Assembly (NCBI GenBank): GCA_965644295.1
Contig: CBFFRP010000169.1
Coordinates: 62,001-126,000, forward strand
Direction of reading: 5' to 3'
Origin: Paraphysomonas bandaiensis
Lineage: Eukaryota; Chrysophyceae
Length of the DNA stretch: 64,000 nucleotides
Below the pieces are notes generated by a model that ran no database searches, was not told where the DNA came from, and saw nothing but the letters and a program-made list of their open reading frames with translations. This document shows positions 1 through 12,000 of this stretch, in pieces. Position 1 is the first letter of the stretch; every line of letters begins with the position of its first letter. A program made the position numbers and the translations under genes.

Positions 1-590
1 AGGTTTACGGGGTGCCGGAGCAGGTGGTGCGGCCGCTGAAGTACGCTCTTGGCCATCAGATGAAGCTCCAACGCCCTATATAAGCTCATGTCATACTAAT
101 CATTTACCATGCATACCGTTAAGTATATAACATGGGTCAATAATGGACCACAACAAGATTCAGTCGATAAATATGATTTCTTACCTTCGCCCTCTGTTTT
201 CTGTCTGCAACGATCTTCATTGCTTTCAACTATATGACACATACACATCAAATTCCAAGCACACACAATAATGATAGAGCACCTCCTTGAGACGATCCTT
301 AAGTCCTTTATCCAGTTTATTGGCATCTGATTCTTTTTGTACACGACGAATCTAAACAATTGCACATCAGACTTCACACAAGCGACATAGCATCACAGAC
401 AGCACCTCATTCTCTATCTGCTCAGGGTTGTTAAGCAGATTGGCAACTTCCCTGACTTTCTCTCTTTCTTTCTTACTCTTTTTAATTTCCTGTATATCTA
501 TTATTAATATAAGGAATAGCAGGTATGGCTGTCTACCTTCTTCTTCTGCTCCTTACGATAAGCATCCGCTGGATTGAGACCTTTACCCAT
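1..590 (-). CDS. WBP11-like splicing factor, 5' part (3' end outside window)
   Basis: N-terminal part of a WW-domain-binding-protein-11 (WBP11) family protein, a nuclear factor of pre-mRNA splicing. Exons on the minus strand are 590-537, 489-406, 351-283, 229-185 and 75-1 (cut by the window edge); every join keeps phase 0 and every intron is GT-AG (about 47-109 bp). The protein opens MGKGLNPADAYRKEQ, followed by a Lys/Glu-rich helix (EIKKSKKEREKVREV) and NNPEQIENE, the typical opening of the Wbp11 N-terminal domain. The last visible exon turns Ala/Pro-rich (SAAAPPAPAP), as expected of the proline-rich WW ligands further along. The start is the first ATG before the family motif. Family assignment is by recognition, without alignment. 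Confidence 0.75.
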
Positions 591-1070
591 TATAAATCCA
601 CGTTTAAATTAAGTCCACAAGTAATTATTCATAGCGCTGTTGGGAAGGAGTTAACAATGTATGAACACACTGACAGAGTGCGTTTGTATAGCCACTATGG
701 ACAGAGGCGATTTAACGAGCCACAGCATACACATCTAGATTCCACATATATTTCAGTTTTATTATTTCCGTCTATTCAAGATACGCTTATGCTACCGTAT
801 AATCAGTGTATTTCCAGGATTTCTTCTTTGTCCGTGTTTTTTCTTCTTCATTTGAGTCCAAAAAGCTGACAATTTCTTGACTCATCTCAACATGCTGCAT
901 ATGGAGATCAACTACTGCCTGTATATATTCACTTATCTCATCACTCCTCTGGCATTCTTACGCCATATTACTCTTCTCTTGAATGAGAAGACACCGAGGC
1001 GAATGAGTGTATAAAATGACCTTTGAATCACTATTTCTTTTACTCAATATGCTCCTGTGAGCCGTGAATC
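591..1070. promoter_or_regulatory. Divergent intergenic region between WBP11-like gene and ATG13
   Basis: 480 bp separates two divergent start codons, so it should hold both promoters and 5' UTRs. I see no convincing TATA box or coding potential; an open frame at 525-869 overlaps the first exon of the WBP11-like gene and has no recognisable content. Confidence 0.4.
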
Positions 1071-3638
1071 ATGACTGATATTCAGAGTTCATTTAAACAA
1101 AAGACTAAACAAATTATATATGATGGCATTCAGAAGTCCTTTGAGATAGTCGTATCCTGTCATGATAAAAACTGTGTGCCGAGAGTAGAAGCGCCCAGTG
1201 GCCGTCACTCTGACAGCACAAACTTCGACTATATTAAATATAAGACTAAAGAGTTAAAACAGAATCTTCATACGCCTTATGTACTTGATTTGTTCCTTGA
1301 TGTCGACAACAATAAAGGTGTGAAGAGTTTGCTACTAGAACGGTGGAATATTCACTATGACACGAAACGTCGGGATACGAAGGAAGGCCGGATCAGTTCC
1401 GTCAACAAGCATATTGGTATCATGATGCGAACGTTGTATTGCTTTGTGCGTTTGTTACCGGCCTTTCAGCTGTCCACTCAGTCAAGACAGTGTCCTATAT
1501 CGTTTCGGATATACAACGCTGAATCTGGGTTCGAGAATAGGGATAGATTCGAGACAAGCGTCATGAGTTATGCATTTCCACCTATTCCTACCCCATTCGG
1601 CAATCTCACCCTCACCCTGAGGTACCTGGACTCTGAGAGCATCAAGGTCAGTTTTTGTGTTACATGAGTGCACAGAGGTATAATGAATTATGATCAGGCA
1701 ATATACAGCGAGGATGTTCCTGCTCAACTTCCCTCACCTGCTCAAGGGCACAAAGAAAGAGAGAGAGCTGATAGCAGTGAAGGTATATATTATTTTCACT
1801 GCAATGTTATTGATGTTTAGCCGTATGTCGTTACCATGTTTACATTCACTGAGTATATGATCCTTGACAGACCAGAGGAGGCGAAGCCTTGATAGGAGGA
1901 GACACTCTGTAGCTCTTACTCATGACCCCATTCCGATTCCTAATTCGCGGCACGGCCAGCCCAGTTCGTCAGGTAATTTGATTACTTTGGAGGTGTCATA
2001 CAGGGAGAACTTGTAGAACTGTTTGGTGTTTAAATTTGTAATTATTGCTCTACTTTTAGGCTCTAGCCGTCGTCCAGATGGCGCTCGTCCTGTATCCATG
2101 CCATCTGCTAGTAACAATGTCGCCTCAACTGCCCCTGCTCCCTATTCATCGGCTACTGCATGGGGGGCATCGTCCACTGGAGAAAGGTATTATGGCGAGC
2201 TACGATCTCCCACTCAACCTTCCAATTCCCTAACTCGAGATCCATCCCGATCCCCGGAGAAGTATCCACATGGTACAAATGGCACCAATGGTGGTGAAAA
2301 TCCTGGTGATGTTCCCGATATTCCATCACTCGGAAGACACCAATCTCGATCTGCTGATGCCGCCCCAGGGTACCTGAATGCAGTGGCGCAAGATTATTTC
2401 TCTCCCAAAGGACCTCAAGGTCACATGGATAGTCGTGTCCGCACTCTGAGCCGTGAGAGCGAAGGTGGAAGACCGCTCTCATTAAAGCACGGCCGTCCTC
2501 CTCAGCATGTATGTATCGTTTTCCTGTTTTTGTCGCGTTGAGTGATAAGGTATACGATGCAGCCGGAGTCTTCCTCATACAACTCCCATTCCTCCTCCCC
2601 TCACTCTGGCACACCTGCTCCGTTCTATATGAACTCCTCCGCCTATCCTACTTCGTCTTCTTACCCTAATGATGAAGATCCTGATGCTCTGCCATTGGCT
2701 GATATCTCTCCCCCATTCCAACTGCCTTGTGTAGGGCTAATTTCTACCTCCCCCTCGACTGGTCAAGGAGGATCACTTCACACACTACGGGGGCAACTTA
2801 TTGGCACTAACAGAGTTGGAAAAGGAGAAAAGTATTATGTAAGTGTATGTGTATTGTGCTGATGCAGGGTGAATCAAGTGCAGTGAACTGGATTTCATGC
2901 ATTTCTTAATAGGGATATGGTGCACGCACCCCACACTCCGTGACAGGCCACGGTAGCAACTCTCCCATGGAGCTAATGGGACTCGCCACATCTATACACA
3001 CCCTCCTTCCCGAACTCCCAGAATCCCCATTCGATACTGACTTGGGCCGCGACTGCTATCCCCTAAGCAGGTGATTTACCTAGCAAATTCACATATTTTA
3101 TGTCGTACCGATTGTGAAATTATTGCATCGTATTCAGGGAGGGACATGACGGCTCAAGCGTCGGCGGGGCCGGTGAATCTCGCAGTGCTGATACGGACTG
3201 TATGTTCGCTTATGATGATAACGACCGCGATTCACTGGACGGCAATGAGGACGAAGACATGCCTTTTGCCTACGCCGCCCCACAGGCAGAGTCATTTGAG
3301 TTTCAACGTCCCGCTGTGTCCTCTGTGTCAGCAAAAGGGCTGGCTACTAATCCTTCCGGTTCCACTTCAAGTAATAACCAGAGCTTCATTGCGCAACAAT
3401 GCATGGCGCCACCGGTATTGGCTAGCTTTGAGAGCGCCTCTACCTACAGTAGGAATAACGATGTGGTAAGCACCTCGTTACTATCATATATGTAATATAT
3501 TTCGGTCTGATTTGGAACATTGCTAACCCTTGAAGTTCCGTCCTGATTGAGTTGATGTTTGCATTTGTATAGGGCGCCTCAGCATTTGCGAAACTCGAAC
3601 AAATGAAGGAGTTTCATATGACTTTCGCCCAGTCGTAG
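1071..3638 (+). CDS. ATG13: Autophagy protein ATG13 (HORMA domain plus disordered tail)
   Basis: Regulatory subunit of the ATG1/ULK1 kinase complex that starts autophagosome formation. Eight exons: 1071-1646, 1698-1782, 1871-1972, 2060-2508, 2563-2838, 2913-3070, 3138-3465, 3573-3638; they sum to 680 codons (679 residues) in frame throughout. Residues about 5-210 form the HORMA domain: LLLERWNIHYD, then MMRTLYCFVRLLPAFQL, then TPFGNLTLTLRYL, the usual ATG13 order of a 'LLERW' strand, a 'RLLPA' helix and a 'FGxLxLxxxY' strand. The rest is Ser/Pro-rich and low-complexity, ending in an acidic stretch with DEDMPFAY, like the short acidic '(D/E)MPFA' segment of ATG13 tails, and a short terminal helix. 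All eight exons are encoded within 2.6 kb with introns of 51-107 bp. Confidence 0.88.
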
Positions 3639-5329
3639 GCTGTGACGCACACCCATCTCGCTTTTGTCGCTGCTGCACATGTATGTTAAGAATATGGGTG
3701 GGTGAAAGCGAGATTCCTAGTGTGTATATATATGATATCGTTAATTGAGAAGTCAGTAGTCAGAGAGTGTTGGTTGTGTACAGTGGATGTAGTTGAACAG
3801 CTTGGTCTTTTACATAGGGCTGGTAGTAAACTAGCATGTAGCTAAGAATGCGTAATACTGAATATGTATGATAAACACCCCATTGTCACTCGAGCAACCA
3901 AGCTTTGTTTATATTAAATATATACAGTTGAAGGTAGAATAACTATACCAAATTGACTAATAGAGCATACTTTATTTGTCGTGAAGCTTGAGGTATATTA
4001 TTGAACCTAACTTGTCTAGAACCTGGCCTCTAGTCACAGATAAGCTCGCATACAGCTACGCATTACAAAACAATGAAGTCACTGCAGTAAAGTCAAACCA
4101 GGGTCTGGTAACCGTCAGGGCTGCGTATCGATTAATCGATTTTCTAAATTGTCAATTATTGAAATTTCAATAATAGAAACAACTGGGACATCAAATAAAT
4201 CATAATTCGACTAGTAGGTTGAATACCAAAATTGACTAGGTTGAGTGATTTATTACTTTGACTAGGCTATTCCACCTAAAATAGCGTGACTAGATAATTC
4301 AACCAATTTAACTAGGTTAAATAATATTTCCCATTATAATTGACTCCATCTTGCTTCAATTAATTGTCAATAAATAAATACAATTTGTAGTTAAAAATCG
4401 AAGATTGGTAAAAGACTATAATATCCGTAGTAGAATTATCTCACATAGTAGTTAATTATAATTCATAGTAATTAGCGATATAAGCGATACACTGGTACCA
4501 GAAGTCTTTGCACGAGTAATAAACAGACATCCGGGGTATCGGCTGCCTGCTGAAGGCAAGTATCCGGACTGTTCACCTTAAGGACTCAGAACTCCTGATG
4601 TCAGCAGATGACAGGTATATAGGTATATCAATAATCCGCTTGCTCTCAGTGTTAGCTAAAAGTGATAGAGAAAGTTGTTTAACCTAGTAGCTTTTGTAGC
4701 GTTAAAAAAATAGTAGGATATCAGAAGTTAAGCACTGATTCTTAAAAGCCAATTGCTAATGTTAAGACATTCACAACTACGTTCAATATACTTCACACTA
4801 CCTTTTCGATAAAATGTTTATGTCATATCAGTACCGTAAACCATAAACTTTATATATTAGAATATATATGAGCCCGCATTGAATACCACATAATGATGAT
4901 GACAACCGTATTGTCAGTTTTATTCTTACCTTAATTGAATAATAAATCCCAGTTGGTCTGTTGGTTAATGCACAAGGATTTAATGGAGTTGTATAAATAA
5001 AGTTAGTACACCCTGCTGGGATACAATAGTTTACATTTATACAAGCTACTGTGTCTGTTATACTGATGTCATGTGGAAAACCAATAGGATTTATTTACCT
5101 GAGAGCAAGGGTCATATAGAATAGATGGGTGAGATCTACTACTACACTGGAGTGTAAGAAGAAAGACGATAACAATAGATATCCATGGATACACACAATG
5201 ACTATTTATTAATAAATCTATATGGATCTCGAACACGAAACATATGCACCACTTCAACTAAAACTAAATAGCAGAACAAAATATATGATTACAGATGTAG
5301 AATTCTAAAGCAAGATAAAGTGAAACAGC
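3639..5329. other. AT-rich intergenic region between ATG13 and the GH31 gene
   Basis: 1.7 kb between the convergent 3' ends of ATG13 and the GH31 gene. No supported coding region; small open frames here have biased AT-rich composition. The only recognisable content is the interspersed repeat copy at about 4526-4775. No tRNA-like clover leaf was found by eye. Confidence 0.5.
4526..4775 (+). repeat. Interspersed repeat, copy A (partial)
   Basis: Diverged copy of a non-coding repeat also present at 10341-10829 (inverted) and 18432-18841 (same orientation). Shared blocks in order are GGCTGCCTGCTGAAG, AAGTATCC, CACCTTAAGGACTCA, GATATCAGAAGTTAAGCACTGA, TCTTAAAAGCC and AAGACATTCAC. Copy A lacks the left third seen in the other two. 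The class of element is not identified. Confidence 0.7.
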
Positions 5330-8242
5330 TTATGGTAAGTCACTCAAATCAAGCGCATTTTCAGAATTTTGCACAACAGCTGTTACCATAGATTCCTCCC
5401 AAACAACCATATATTCGGTGACACCCAACCAGGATGCCCATCCATCAGATTCCACATGATCTGAAAAATTGGCTGTAAATTTATCCTTGTCTACATGTTT
5501 CATATCAGTATTTCGATCGCAATCGGAGGTCTCACATAATTGGTCAGGTGAGGATGACAAGGGCTGCATACTAACATCAATATTAAATATATCAATATAT
5601 CCCCTAGATTCCATTACAATGTACAGGTCCTCCCCAGCTTTACTTCCCTCTTTGTAAAAGACGGGAATCTGTCCAATAGGGGCAACCACTGATATGAAGC
5701 GCCCGTTATCTCCACCTTCTACTACCTTACCGGTCCATAAATGCACCCATTTCGAATGACTTGGTATCAACACTTTCACCTTCGTCGAATATCTATCTGC
5801 TGCACCTTTGTCCATTACAGGAGCCACAAGAAAATCTTCACCAAACAGGAATTGCTCCTTTACACTCCAAGACTTCGAATCCCAAGGGTAGTGCATAGCC
5901 ATAGGACGTATCAACGGGTACCCTTTCTCGTGAGCCAAGCGGAATAACTCCCCTCTATAACTTGACAACAGACGGAATATATCTGCAAATACCGCGAAAT
6001 GACGCATCGTAATGTCGTTGTCATAGACCTGATCACTTATTAGGTACCCTGCTACTATCAATCTCATAAAATATTGATTAACCTGTGCATTAAATGGAGC
6101 TGTCGATGACCCAATGTGAGAGCGAAAGAGTGCCGCCCCAAACGCACTCAATTCTATCCATCGCAACAACAGCTCGATGCTACGAGTGTACCCCACAGGG
6201 CCCTTTGCCTCCTGAAGCGTAAGTTAGTCACTTTCACCTCGACATTTTAAAAGACATTTACTTACAATAGTATAACCTCCGATATCAGAATGAGTAAGAG
6301 TATGACCGCCAAGTCCGGAACTAAGGCATGACGTCACCACCGTCTTTAGACCATCGCACCCGTCCCAGCTCACTAACTGGTCACCGACCCAGTACATAGC
6401 CGTATGACCAGGAGACTTCACATGTGCCGACCGCATGAAGTATAGGACTTCGTCAGACATGCTCGCCTGGATGAAATTGAGAACAAAAAAAGTATTAATA
6501 GTAAAACACCTCAGCAATCGCTTCTTCGTTGACTTTAGCCCACTCCTCGGGGTACCTACAGAAAGACTTATACACGTAAACCATCTGTCAAATGCGGTAC
6601 CGGTTATGGTAACTCGCGGCATCTTCACCGCTGAATAACACAGCATCGAAAGGAAGATACTCTCCGAAATCTTGTGCAATAAACAAAAAACATGACTTTT
6701 AGTGTTGACACACATGTCTCGAATTGCATACCTGCCATCCATCCAGATGACCCTGATTTGCGGATCATCTCATTTTTTAATATATCTTTCATCCATATCC
6801 TTGCATCAGGATTGGAGAGATCCACCATACAGAAGTCTATTGACCCACTGTGCAGGACGTAGCTGTCCCCATACTGGTCGTGTACAAAGTATCCCTTACT
6901 CACCCCTTCTTCATAATAATTATGCCGATACCCAGATGATATGTTTACAGGACTTGAGAAAAAAGGATTCACATAAGTCAGCACTCTAACGTCGCTCTTT
7001 TTCCACTCTTCCAGTAGGTCATTCCATCCATAGTAATAGTCTGTGTCGAGTTCCCAATTCCAGACAAGACGATCTCCATCGTACGCATGCCTGAGCCCTA
7101 CCCAGTCCTGAATCCATACACCTGCAAAAATTGTTACAATTTGATGATATATCTTTTCTTTAAACCTGTGAGTGGGACACCGAATTGAATCAGCTGGTCC
7201 ATGTGTTTCTTCACTTCTTCTGTTCCACCCTCCAGTCCTACCACAGCGCCCTGCTGTGTCCATGCAGGTGGAACTGGCATACGCCCCGTAACACATGTGA
7301 TCTCCTCCACAATATCCAGCCAACTGTCACCATCGATTATTCTCCCATGCATAGAAGTGCCCCACACTTCGATAACAACGGAATCATCATCTCGCAGATC
7401 AAAAAACATTGTCTACAAACTAAAATAACAGCAAGTATATTACAAGATATAAAACTAACCTCTGTGTTTTCAAGAACTAGAGACCGATTAAAATTTGTGA
7501 TATATAGTGGTTTGGGGGCATATGTTGTACTCCAATCTCCTCCAGCACCGTTACCGAATATATTCAGCATTGATGTAATCGGCTGAAGCCCTATGTAGAT
7601 CATAATTTTAAAAAATGTATTACAAGTACAGTATAATTTAGCACCTCGTCCAATTCCTTGCTCTGCAACCAATATGGGAACCCGTAGACCCTTCATGTTC
7701 CAATACGTGTACTGGGTCCCAAACCCATGAAACGACTCGTCAGGATGGCACCAGTAATTTAAAAATAATCGATTGAATATACCACGCATGGTGTCAACAT
7801 GTAACTCAAATTTTAATTGTGATTTACTCTCAGTAGTGTAAAAGCGCAAGGTGTAGTTCCCTTGCGTAACTAAACCCCAAACAAAACCCTGAAATATGAC
7901 TTCCGAGTCAGTTACTTGGATGTCATCTATAGACTGATGGGGAGTTTCATACAACGTCCATTCTTTAGCATTGTAATTCCCATCAACAATAGGATAGCTC
8001 GTAGACCAAGCATAGCCCACAGTAATGAACGGCCAGTGCATGAGTGTCTCAAACAGCACTTTATCGGGGCTCCTAATAGACGTGACCTTAACATAAGGCT
8101 CCTCCGATTTCCAACTAATAGAAAACTCCCCAATATTGGCATTAGACAGAGAGGTATCTTGATGCATGGAGAACATGTCTGTGAAGGATGCATTCACATG
8201 TATTGTCATGAACGAGGCGATAAGGAGGCATGTCGACAGCAT
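5330..8242 (-). CDS. Secreted GH31 glycosidase, sulfoquinovosidase-like
   Basis: Retaining alpha-glycosidase of family GH31, predicted to cleave alpha-sulfoquinovosides (the sulfolipid head group). Eight exons: 8242-7645, 7590-7460, 7412-7166, 7121-6732, 6670-6601, 6555-6510, 6466-6266, 6211-5330; 855 codons in frame. Residues 1-18 look like a signal peptide (MLSTCLLIASFMTIHVNA). Motifs run in family order: VAEQGIGRG, GVWIQDW, WMADFGEYLP with the nucleophile Asp456, WVGDQ with the acid/base Asp523, and HSDIGGY. Gln330, Arg343, Trp346 and Tyr559 match in spacing the sulfonate-recognising Gln288, Arg301, Trp304 and Tyr508 of E. coli YihQ as I recall them; the two catalytic Asp are 67 residues apart, as in YihQ. 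An alternative ATG 11 codons upstream (8275) is possible. The C-terminal ~120 residues extend past the usual barrel and beta domains. Substrate is inferred, not shown. Confidence 0.85.
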
Positions 8243-8841
8243 CGTCCTGTATATGCGTATACAGATAATTAACACACACGGGTTATGTAGTTATGAAAGC
8301 AATGAGGGCTTGTGATAGAGATGGTACCATCCCTTAATACTGATTGAGTTCATTGTCTGTTTATCAGTGTATGTATGTATGTATGTACTCTATAGTGTAT
8401 ATATGCATACAGAGCAGTACATACATACAGTATATATGTCTGTATACACGTCGGCATGTAACAACTTAACTTACGCATTTGTTATGTATGACTTCTATAT
8501 GCTTGTATGTACATGTACAGGAGGGGATGTATTCCCATATGTATTCCCAGTCTACCCAAAGGCATATGTACGTACTGCTTGTAGATATAGCCGAGAGAGT
8601 AGAATATCGAATGCGAATGTACGCGTTCGTCAGTGTTTTTTTGTTGTAAGAAAAAGCGTCATTTTTAGTAAGAAACACTCAGCTTGATATCGTCACTGGA
8701 AACAAAGGAGGAAATATATCCACTTCCTCTTCACTTCGCCATATACACTCACTCCTCATAGTGTTGGTGCGGGAATAGAAGCCAATATACAGACATCAAT
8801 TCATTTGAAGAAGTTCAGGTGGTAAGCTCAATATCAGGAAG
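8243..8841. promoter_or_regulatory. Divergent intergenic region with GTAT microsatellite
   Basis: About 600 bp between the divergent GH31 and EF-hand genes. It contains a short (GTAT)n run near 8368-8386 and other TATG/TACA-rich simple sequence. Open frames here arise from the microsatellite and are not supported as genes. Confidence 0.45.
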
Positions 8842-9972
8842 ATGGGCAACTCAGCTAAATACACATTTGATGCGGATGTCCCGGGAAGAGATGAGTTAGC
8901 TGCTCCAATGTTCGAAGCCATAAATATTTCTAAATCAGACTTAAATTTCTTCTATGCTGCATTTGCGGATATGGATTCAACTAATTGTGGAAACATCAGA
9001 TTAGATGAGATTCTTATGTACTATAAGATCGAGAAGAACCCCTTCACTATGAAATTATTCCAAACATTCGACGTTACGAATGATGGATATTTAAATTTCT
9101 GTGAGTTTGTGTGTTCTATTTGGAATATATTGAGTTTAGACCCTCTTTCTGAAGACTTGTGCCGATTTATTTTCAAGTTATATGATGAGAACGGCGTCGG
9201 TTATCTTAACAATAAAGAAGTACACACGATTATGGATGATATACACCAGAGCTTAAGACATCAAACTGGTAAATATGAATCAGTTCTCACAAAGAGTAAT
9301 GCATCCAAGGAACGAAAAGCAGGAACTACACTGGAGAATTTTATACAAGTGGCGAAAGAAACCCCTTCTTTGATGGCTCCTGTCGTCAAATTTCAATGTA
9401 CTTTACGGCGACAGCTTCTTGGTGTGCACCATTGGGAGAAACTGACAATAGCTAGAGCTGAGACTGAAGGCCATGACTCTCTAGCTTTGCATGCTAAGAG
9501 AATGGCAGGATACTGCGATGCGGTTATTGAAAAGGAAAAATTCAGAGAAATGGCATTAAGTCAGAAGAAAAGAAAAGAAGCCGAGGAGAACGAGCCGAAA
9601 TACAAGAACAAAAGCAAAATACAGGAAAAACGCCGAACCAGTGAAATGTTGTCGTTCTTTAACATGAAGGGACAGAAACCTGCCGCTGGTACTGCTAAAC
9701 CTCAATCGAAGATAGATGTACTACCACAACAACCCAGGCCACGGAAAAATTCTTTGTTCAAACCGAGAACGGTGAAAAAGCAACCAAACTCTTGTCAAGG
9801 TAAAGGTGCGGCTCTTGGTACACAAGAGGTTCGACGTGCTAGGGGAAGTCGTGCGGTTCAGCAGAAGAGGATCATGACATCGAGTACTGCAACCACAGGA
9901 TCACACAACGCTATCAAAATCGAAGATGATGTCGGCGGCAGGAGACAGAATAAAGTATTGCCTGATAATTAA
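8842..9972 (+). CDS. EF-hand calcium-binding protein with N-myristoylation signal
   Basis: Single-exon gene for 376 residues. It begins MGNSAK, a Gly2/Ser-Lys start that fits N-myristoylation and membrane anchoring. The first 130 residues resemble the calcineurin-B/recoverin group: an EF-hand-like loop at Asp43-Glu56 that is two residues longer than canonical, a near-canonical loop Asp77-Glu88 (DVTNDGYLNFCE, Thr at position 3) and a canonical loop Asp115-Glu126 (DENGVGYLNNKE). After about residue 205 the chain is helical and very basic, rich in Lys/Arg/Gln, with no domain I recognise. Likely a calcium-dependent adaptor; partner unknown. ATG lies downstream of a purine-rich leader and I see no intron signal in the frame. 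Confidence 0.75.
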   Translation: MGNSAKYTFDADVPGRDELAAPMFEAINISKSDLNFFYAAFADMDSTNCGNIRLDEILMYYKIEKNPFTMKLFQTFDVTNDGYLNFCEFVCSIWNILSLDPLSEDLCRFIFKLYDENGVGYLNNKEVHTIMDDIHQSLRHQTGKYESVLTKSNASKERKAGTTLENFIQVAKETPSLMAPVVKFQCTLRRQLLGVHHWEKLTIARAETEGHDSLALHAKRMAGYCDAVIEKEKFREMALSQKKRKEAEENEPKYKNKSKIQEKRRTSEMLSFFNMKGQKPAAGTAKPQSKIDVLPQQPRPRKNSLFKPRTVKKQPNSCQGKGAALGTQEVRRARGSRAVQQKRIMTSSTATTGSHNAIKIEDDVGGRRQNKVLPDN

Positions 9973-10340
9973 AAGGGGGAAAGCTGTACAAGCAGTGGCA
10001 GTTATATTAATACTTTCATATTGTTTATACCATCATATAAATGACAAGTACATATACGAATATATCACGCAAAATTAGAGTTCCAGTTATGAGATGTGAT
10101 ATATAGTCTACTATTAGTGGATGTACAGTTTTTACTAAACTTTTTAGTTACATATTTGTGATTTCATGTTGAAATTGATTGTTGTTAATCATCACATCAT
10201 CTGATTTTGTTGTAAATTCCGTTTCAACTGAATGGTAGAATTTATCCTCAGTTTAAAATTTATGTTGTCAAAGTACGATTCCTACCACAGTGAAAGCACG
10301 CACTCCTTCTCTGACAAGTACGAATCCTACACAGAAAAGT

Positions 10341-10829
10341 AGTGAATGTCTTATTATTAGCAATATAGTCGTTTAAGAGTCAGTGCTTAACTCTGATATC
10401 CTAATATTTAACGCCACGAAAGCTGCTTGGCCGTCACCGCAAGCACCAAGGAGCAACTACTTTCGCTCTATTACTCAAAGCAAACGCTTTGAGCTAGCAG
10501 AATGTTGATATTTGATATTCGATATATATCTGACATTGAGTCCTTAAGGTGACCACAGCCTGGATACTTGACTTCAGCAGGCAGCCCAATGCCCCGGGTG
10601 CCCTTGAGGTGGGCCCACTTTCGGATGTCTTCTAGGGTCGTCTAGACAAGTGACACTTATTACTTATTAGCTTATTAGTGTCCCTTGTACCACACAAGCA
10701 TTAGGCTATGATTGGGCAGAAAATTATATGCTGACTATATACGCGGTCCGTTAGTTTTCCGTAGAAATATCTCCGGTACTTATCACCCAGTACACCACGA
10801 AAAGGTGCGAGTCCGCCTTTGTTGAGGGT
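10341..10829 (-). repeat. Interspersed repeat, copy B (inverted)
   Basis: The fullest uninterrupted copy of the family, in reverse orientation relative to copies A and C. Read on the minus strand it starts near CCCTCAACAAAG, passes GACTCGCACCTTTTCGTGG, GATAAGTACCGGAGATATTT, TTCTGCCCA, GGGCTGCCTGCTGAAGTCAA and ends around AATAAGACATTCACTA. That last block is the empty version of the site into which the LTR element at 18837-23519 inserted in copy C. No open frame and no clear terminal repeats; it could be a solo LTR or a SINE-like element. Confidence 0.75.
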
Positions 10830-11270
10830 ATCCAGAATAGACGCCTGTTCGTTTACTCATTAAATGTTCAATTTGAGATGATAATATTTTCGATCAGAGA
10901 ATGATTATGGCAGTGTTCATACAACATTACACGAAAATGTATATTATTATGAAAAGGGTGTTAAGTGTAGATATATGTTACATTAGTTTTAATAGCATTC
11001 ATTGTTCATAAACATTAATTATGCTACTCATGCTTGGTGGGGGAGACAAGGCTCTTTAGGATTTAATTACGCGTTCTGCCATTTCCACAAATAATGAGTG
11101 TCAACATTGTACACATAGATACCACCTATGTGTGTGTTTTCATTGAATATGTAATTAATTTTGTACTTGAAAGGTAATGAGCAGCTAGTGACAATATTAC
11201 TTTAATGGTACTAGATTGAGCAGATGACAAATGACTATGAGGTGAAATCAGACAAGCAAATTATGTAGAT

Positions 11271-11415
11271 CAGGGCAAGGGAACAATATAATGCAATACT
11301 ATAGTTACATAATGTCCCATCAATAATATTGATAGAGTCTTTTATACCAGCCCAACAACGATATGATTGCAAATATATAGTGAGCTACCTTAACAGCATC
11401 AATATTGGTGGAATT
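11271..11415 (+). repeat. Degenerate hAT-like MITE relic
   Basis: Starts CAGGGCAAGGGAACAATA, nearly the terminus of the MITE at 51147-51253, followed by further matching blocks (GCAATACTAT; TGAGC-ACC/ACT-TAACAG; CAATATTG(G/A)TGGAAT(A)TTTTG). The right terminal repeat is not recognisable, so this is an old or truncated copy. Confidence 0.5.
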
Positions 11416-12000
11416 TTGGACAGTCAACCAACGCAAAGTTGTAGATATCGATAGAGAATAATACAACACAATTTATATTTGCCACAACAATTTGTAATAC
11501 AATTTATAAACTTAAATGTTGTCAACAACAGTATATCGATTTCAAGCCATGTAATATGTAATAGTACAAAGTACAATGGGGCAATCAATATTGTGATGAA
11601 TGTGTCAATGATTTGCATCAGACATATTGTGTATTGTCGCGTTCTTGTTTTATTTTATAGCATTAGCAGAATGTTTCAGTGATAATTCTACAACATGTCG
11701 GTCGATCGCCTTGTTATGGGCACTATTGGTTTATTATTGGGTATTATTAAGGCTTATAAGACACATCTTATTATACAATTGAGCGAATTTGGATTGTGAT
11801 AAACTGTTAATGATCACAGCGTAAAATTTTCACCAAACACAATTTAGAAGAAGAGCTGCAGACGTCATACATTGCATTGTCTTTACTACTAACAATGCGT
11901 TGTTAGTTTTAATTTCAATCTGAAGGTATCACACCAGAGCACTAGTAAATAGACTACGCAAACAAACTTAACGATATGCACATTATATATAATAATTTAT

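Larger units (their letters stand above)
9973..12000. other. Intergenic region with repeat copy B and a MITE relic
   Basis: 2.0 kb between the 3' ends of the EF-hand gene and YAE1. It holds the inverted interspersed repeat at 10341-10829 and a degraded hAT-like MITE from 11271. An imperfect duplication lies at about 10275-10335 (two versions of a TACGA(T/A)TCCTAC block about 45 bp apart). No coding region is supported; frames at 11424-11682 are AT-rich chance openings. Confidence 0.5.

Noticed and set aside
3-83. Plus-strand frame VYGVPEQVVRPLKYALGHQ, which looked like the C-terminus of a gene entering the window
   Set aside because: The complementary strand gives an in-frame Ala/Pro-rich exon of the WBP11-like gene with a proper splice acceptor, which explains the composition.
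4700-4745. Possible 5S rRNA-derived SINE because of ATCAGAAGTTAAGCACTG in the interspersed repeat
   Set aside because: Only a short resemblance to the 5S internal control region; copies B and C do not extend it and no 5S-like fold is visible.
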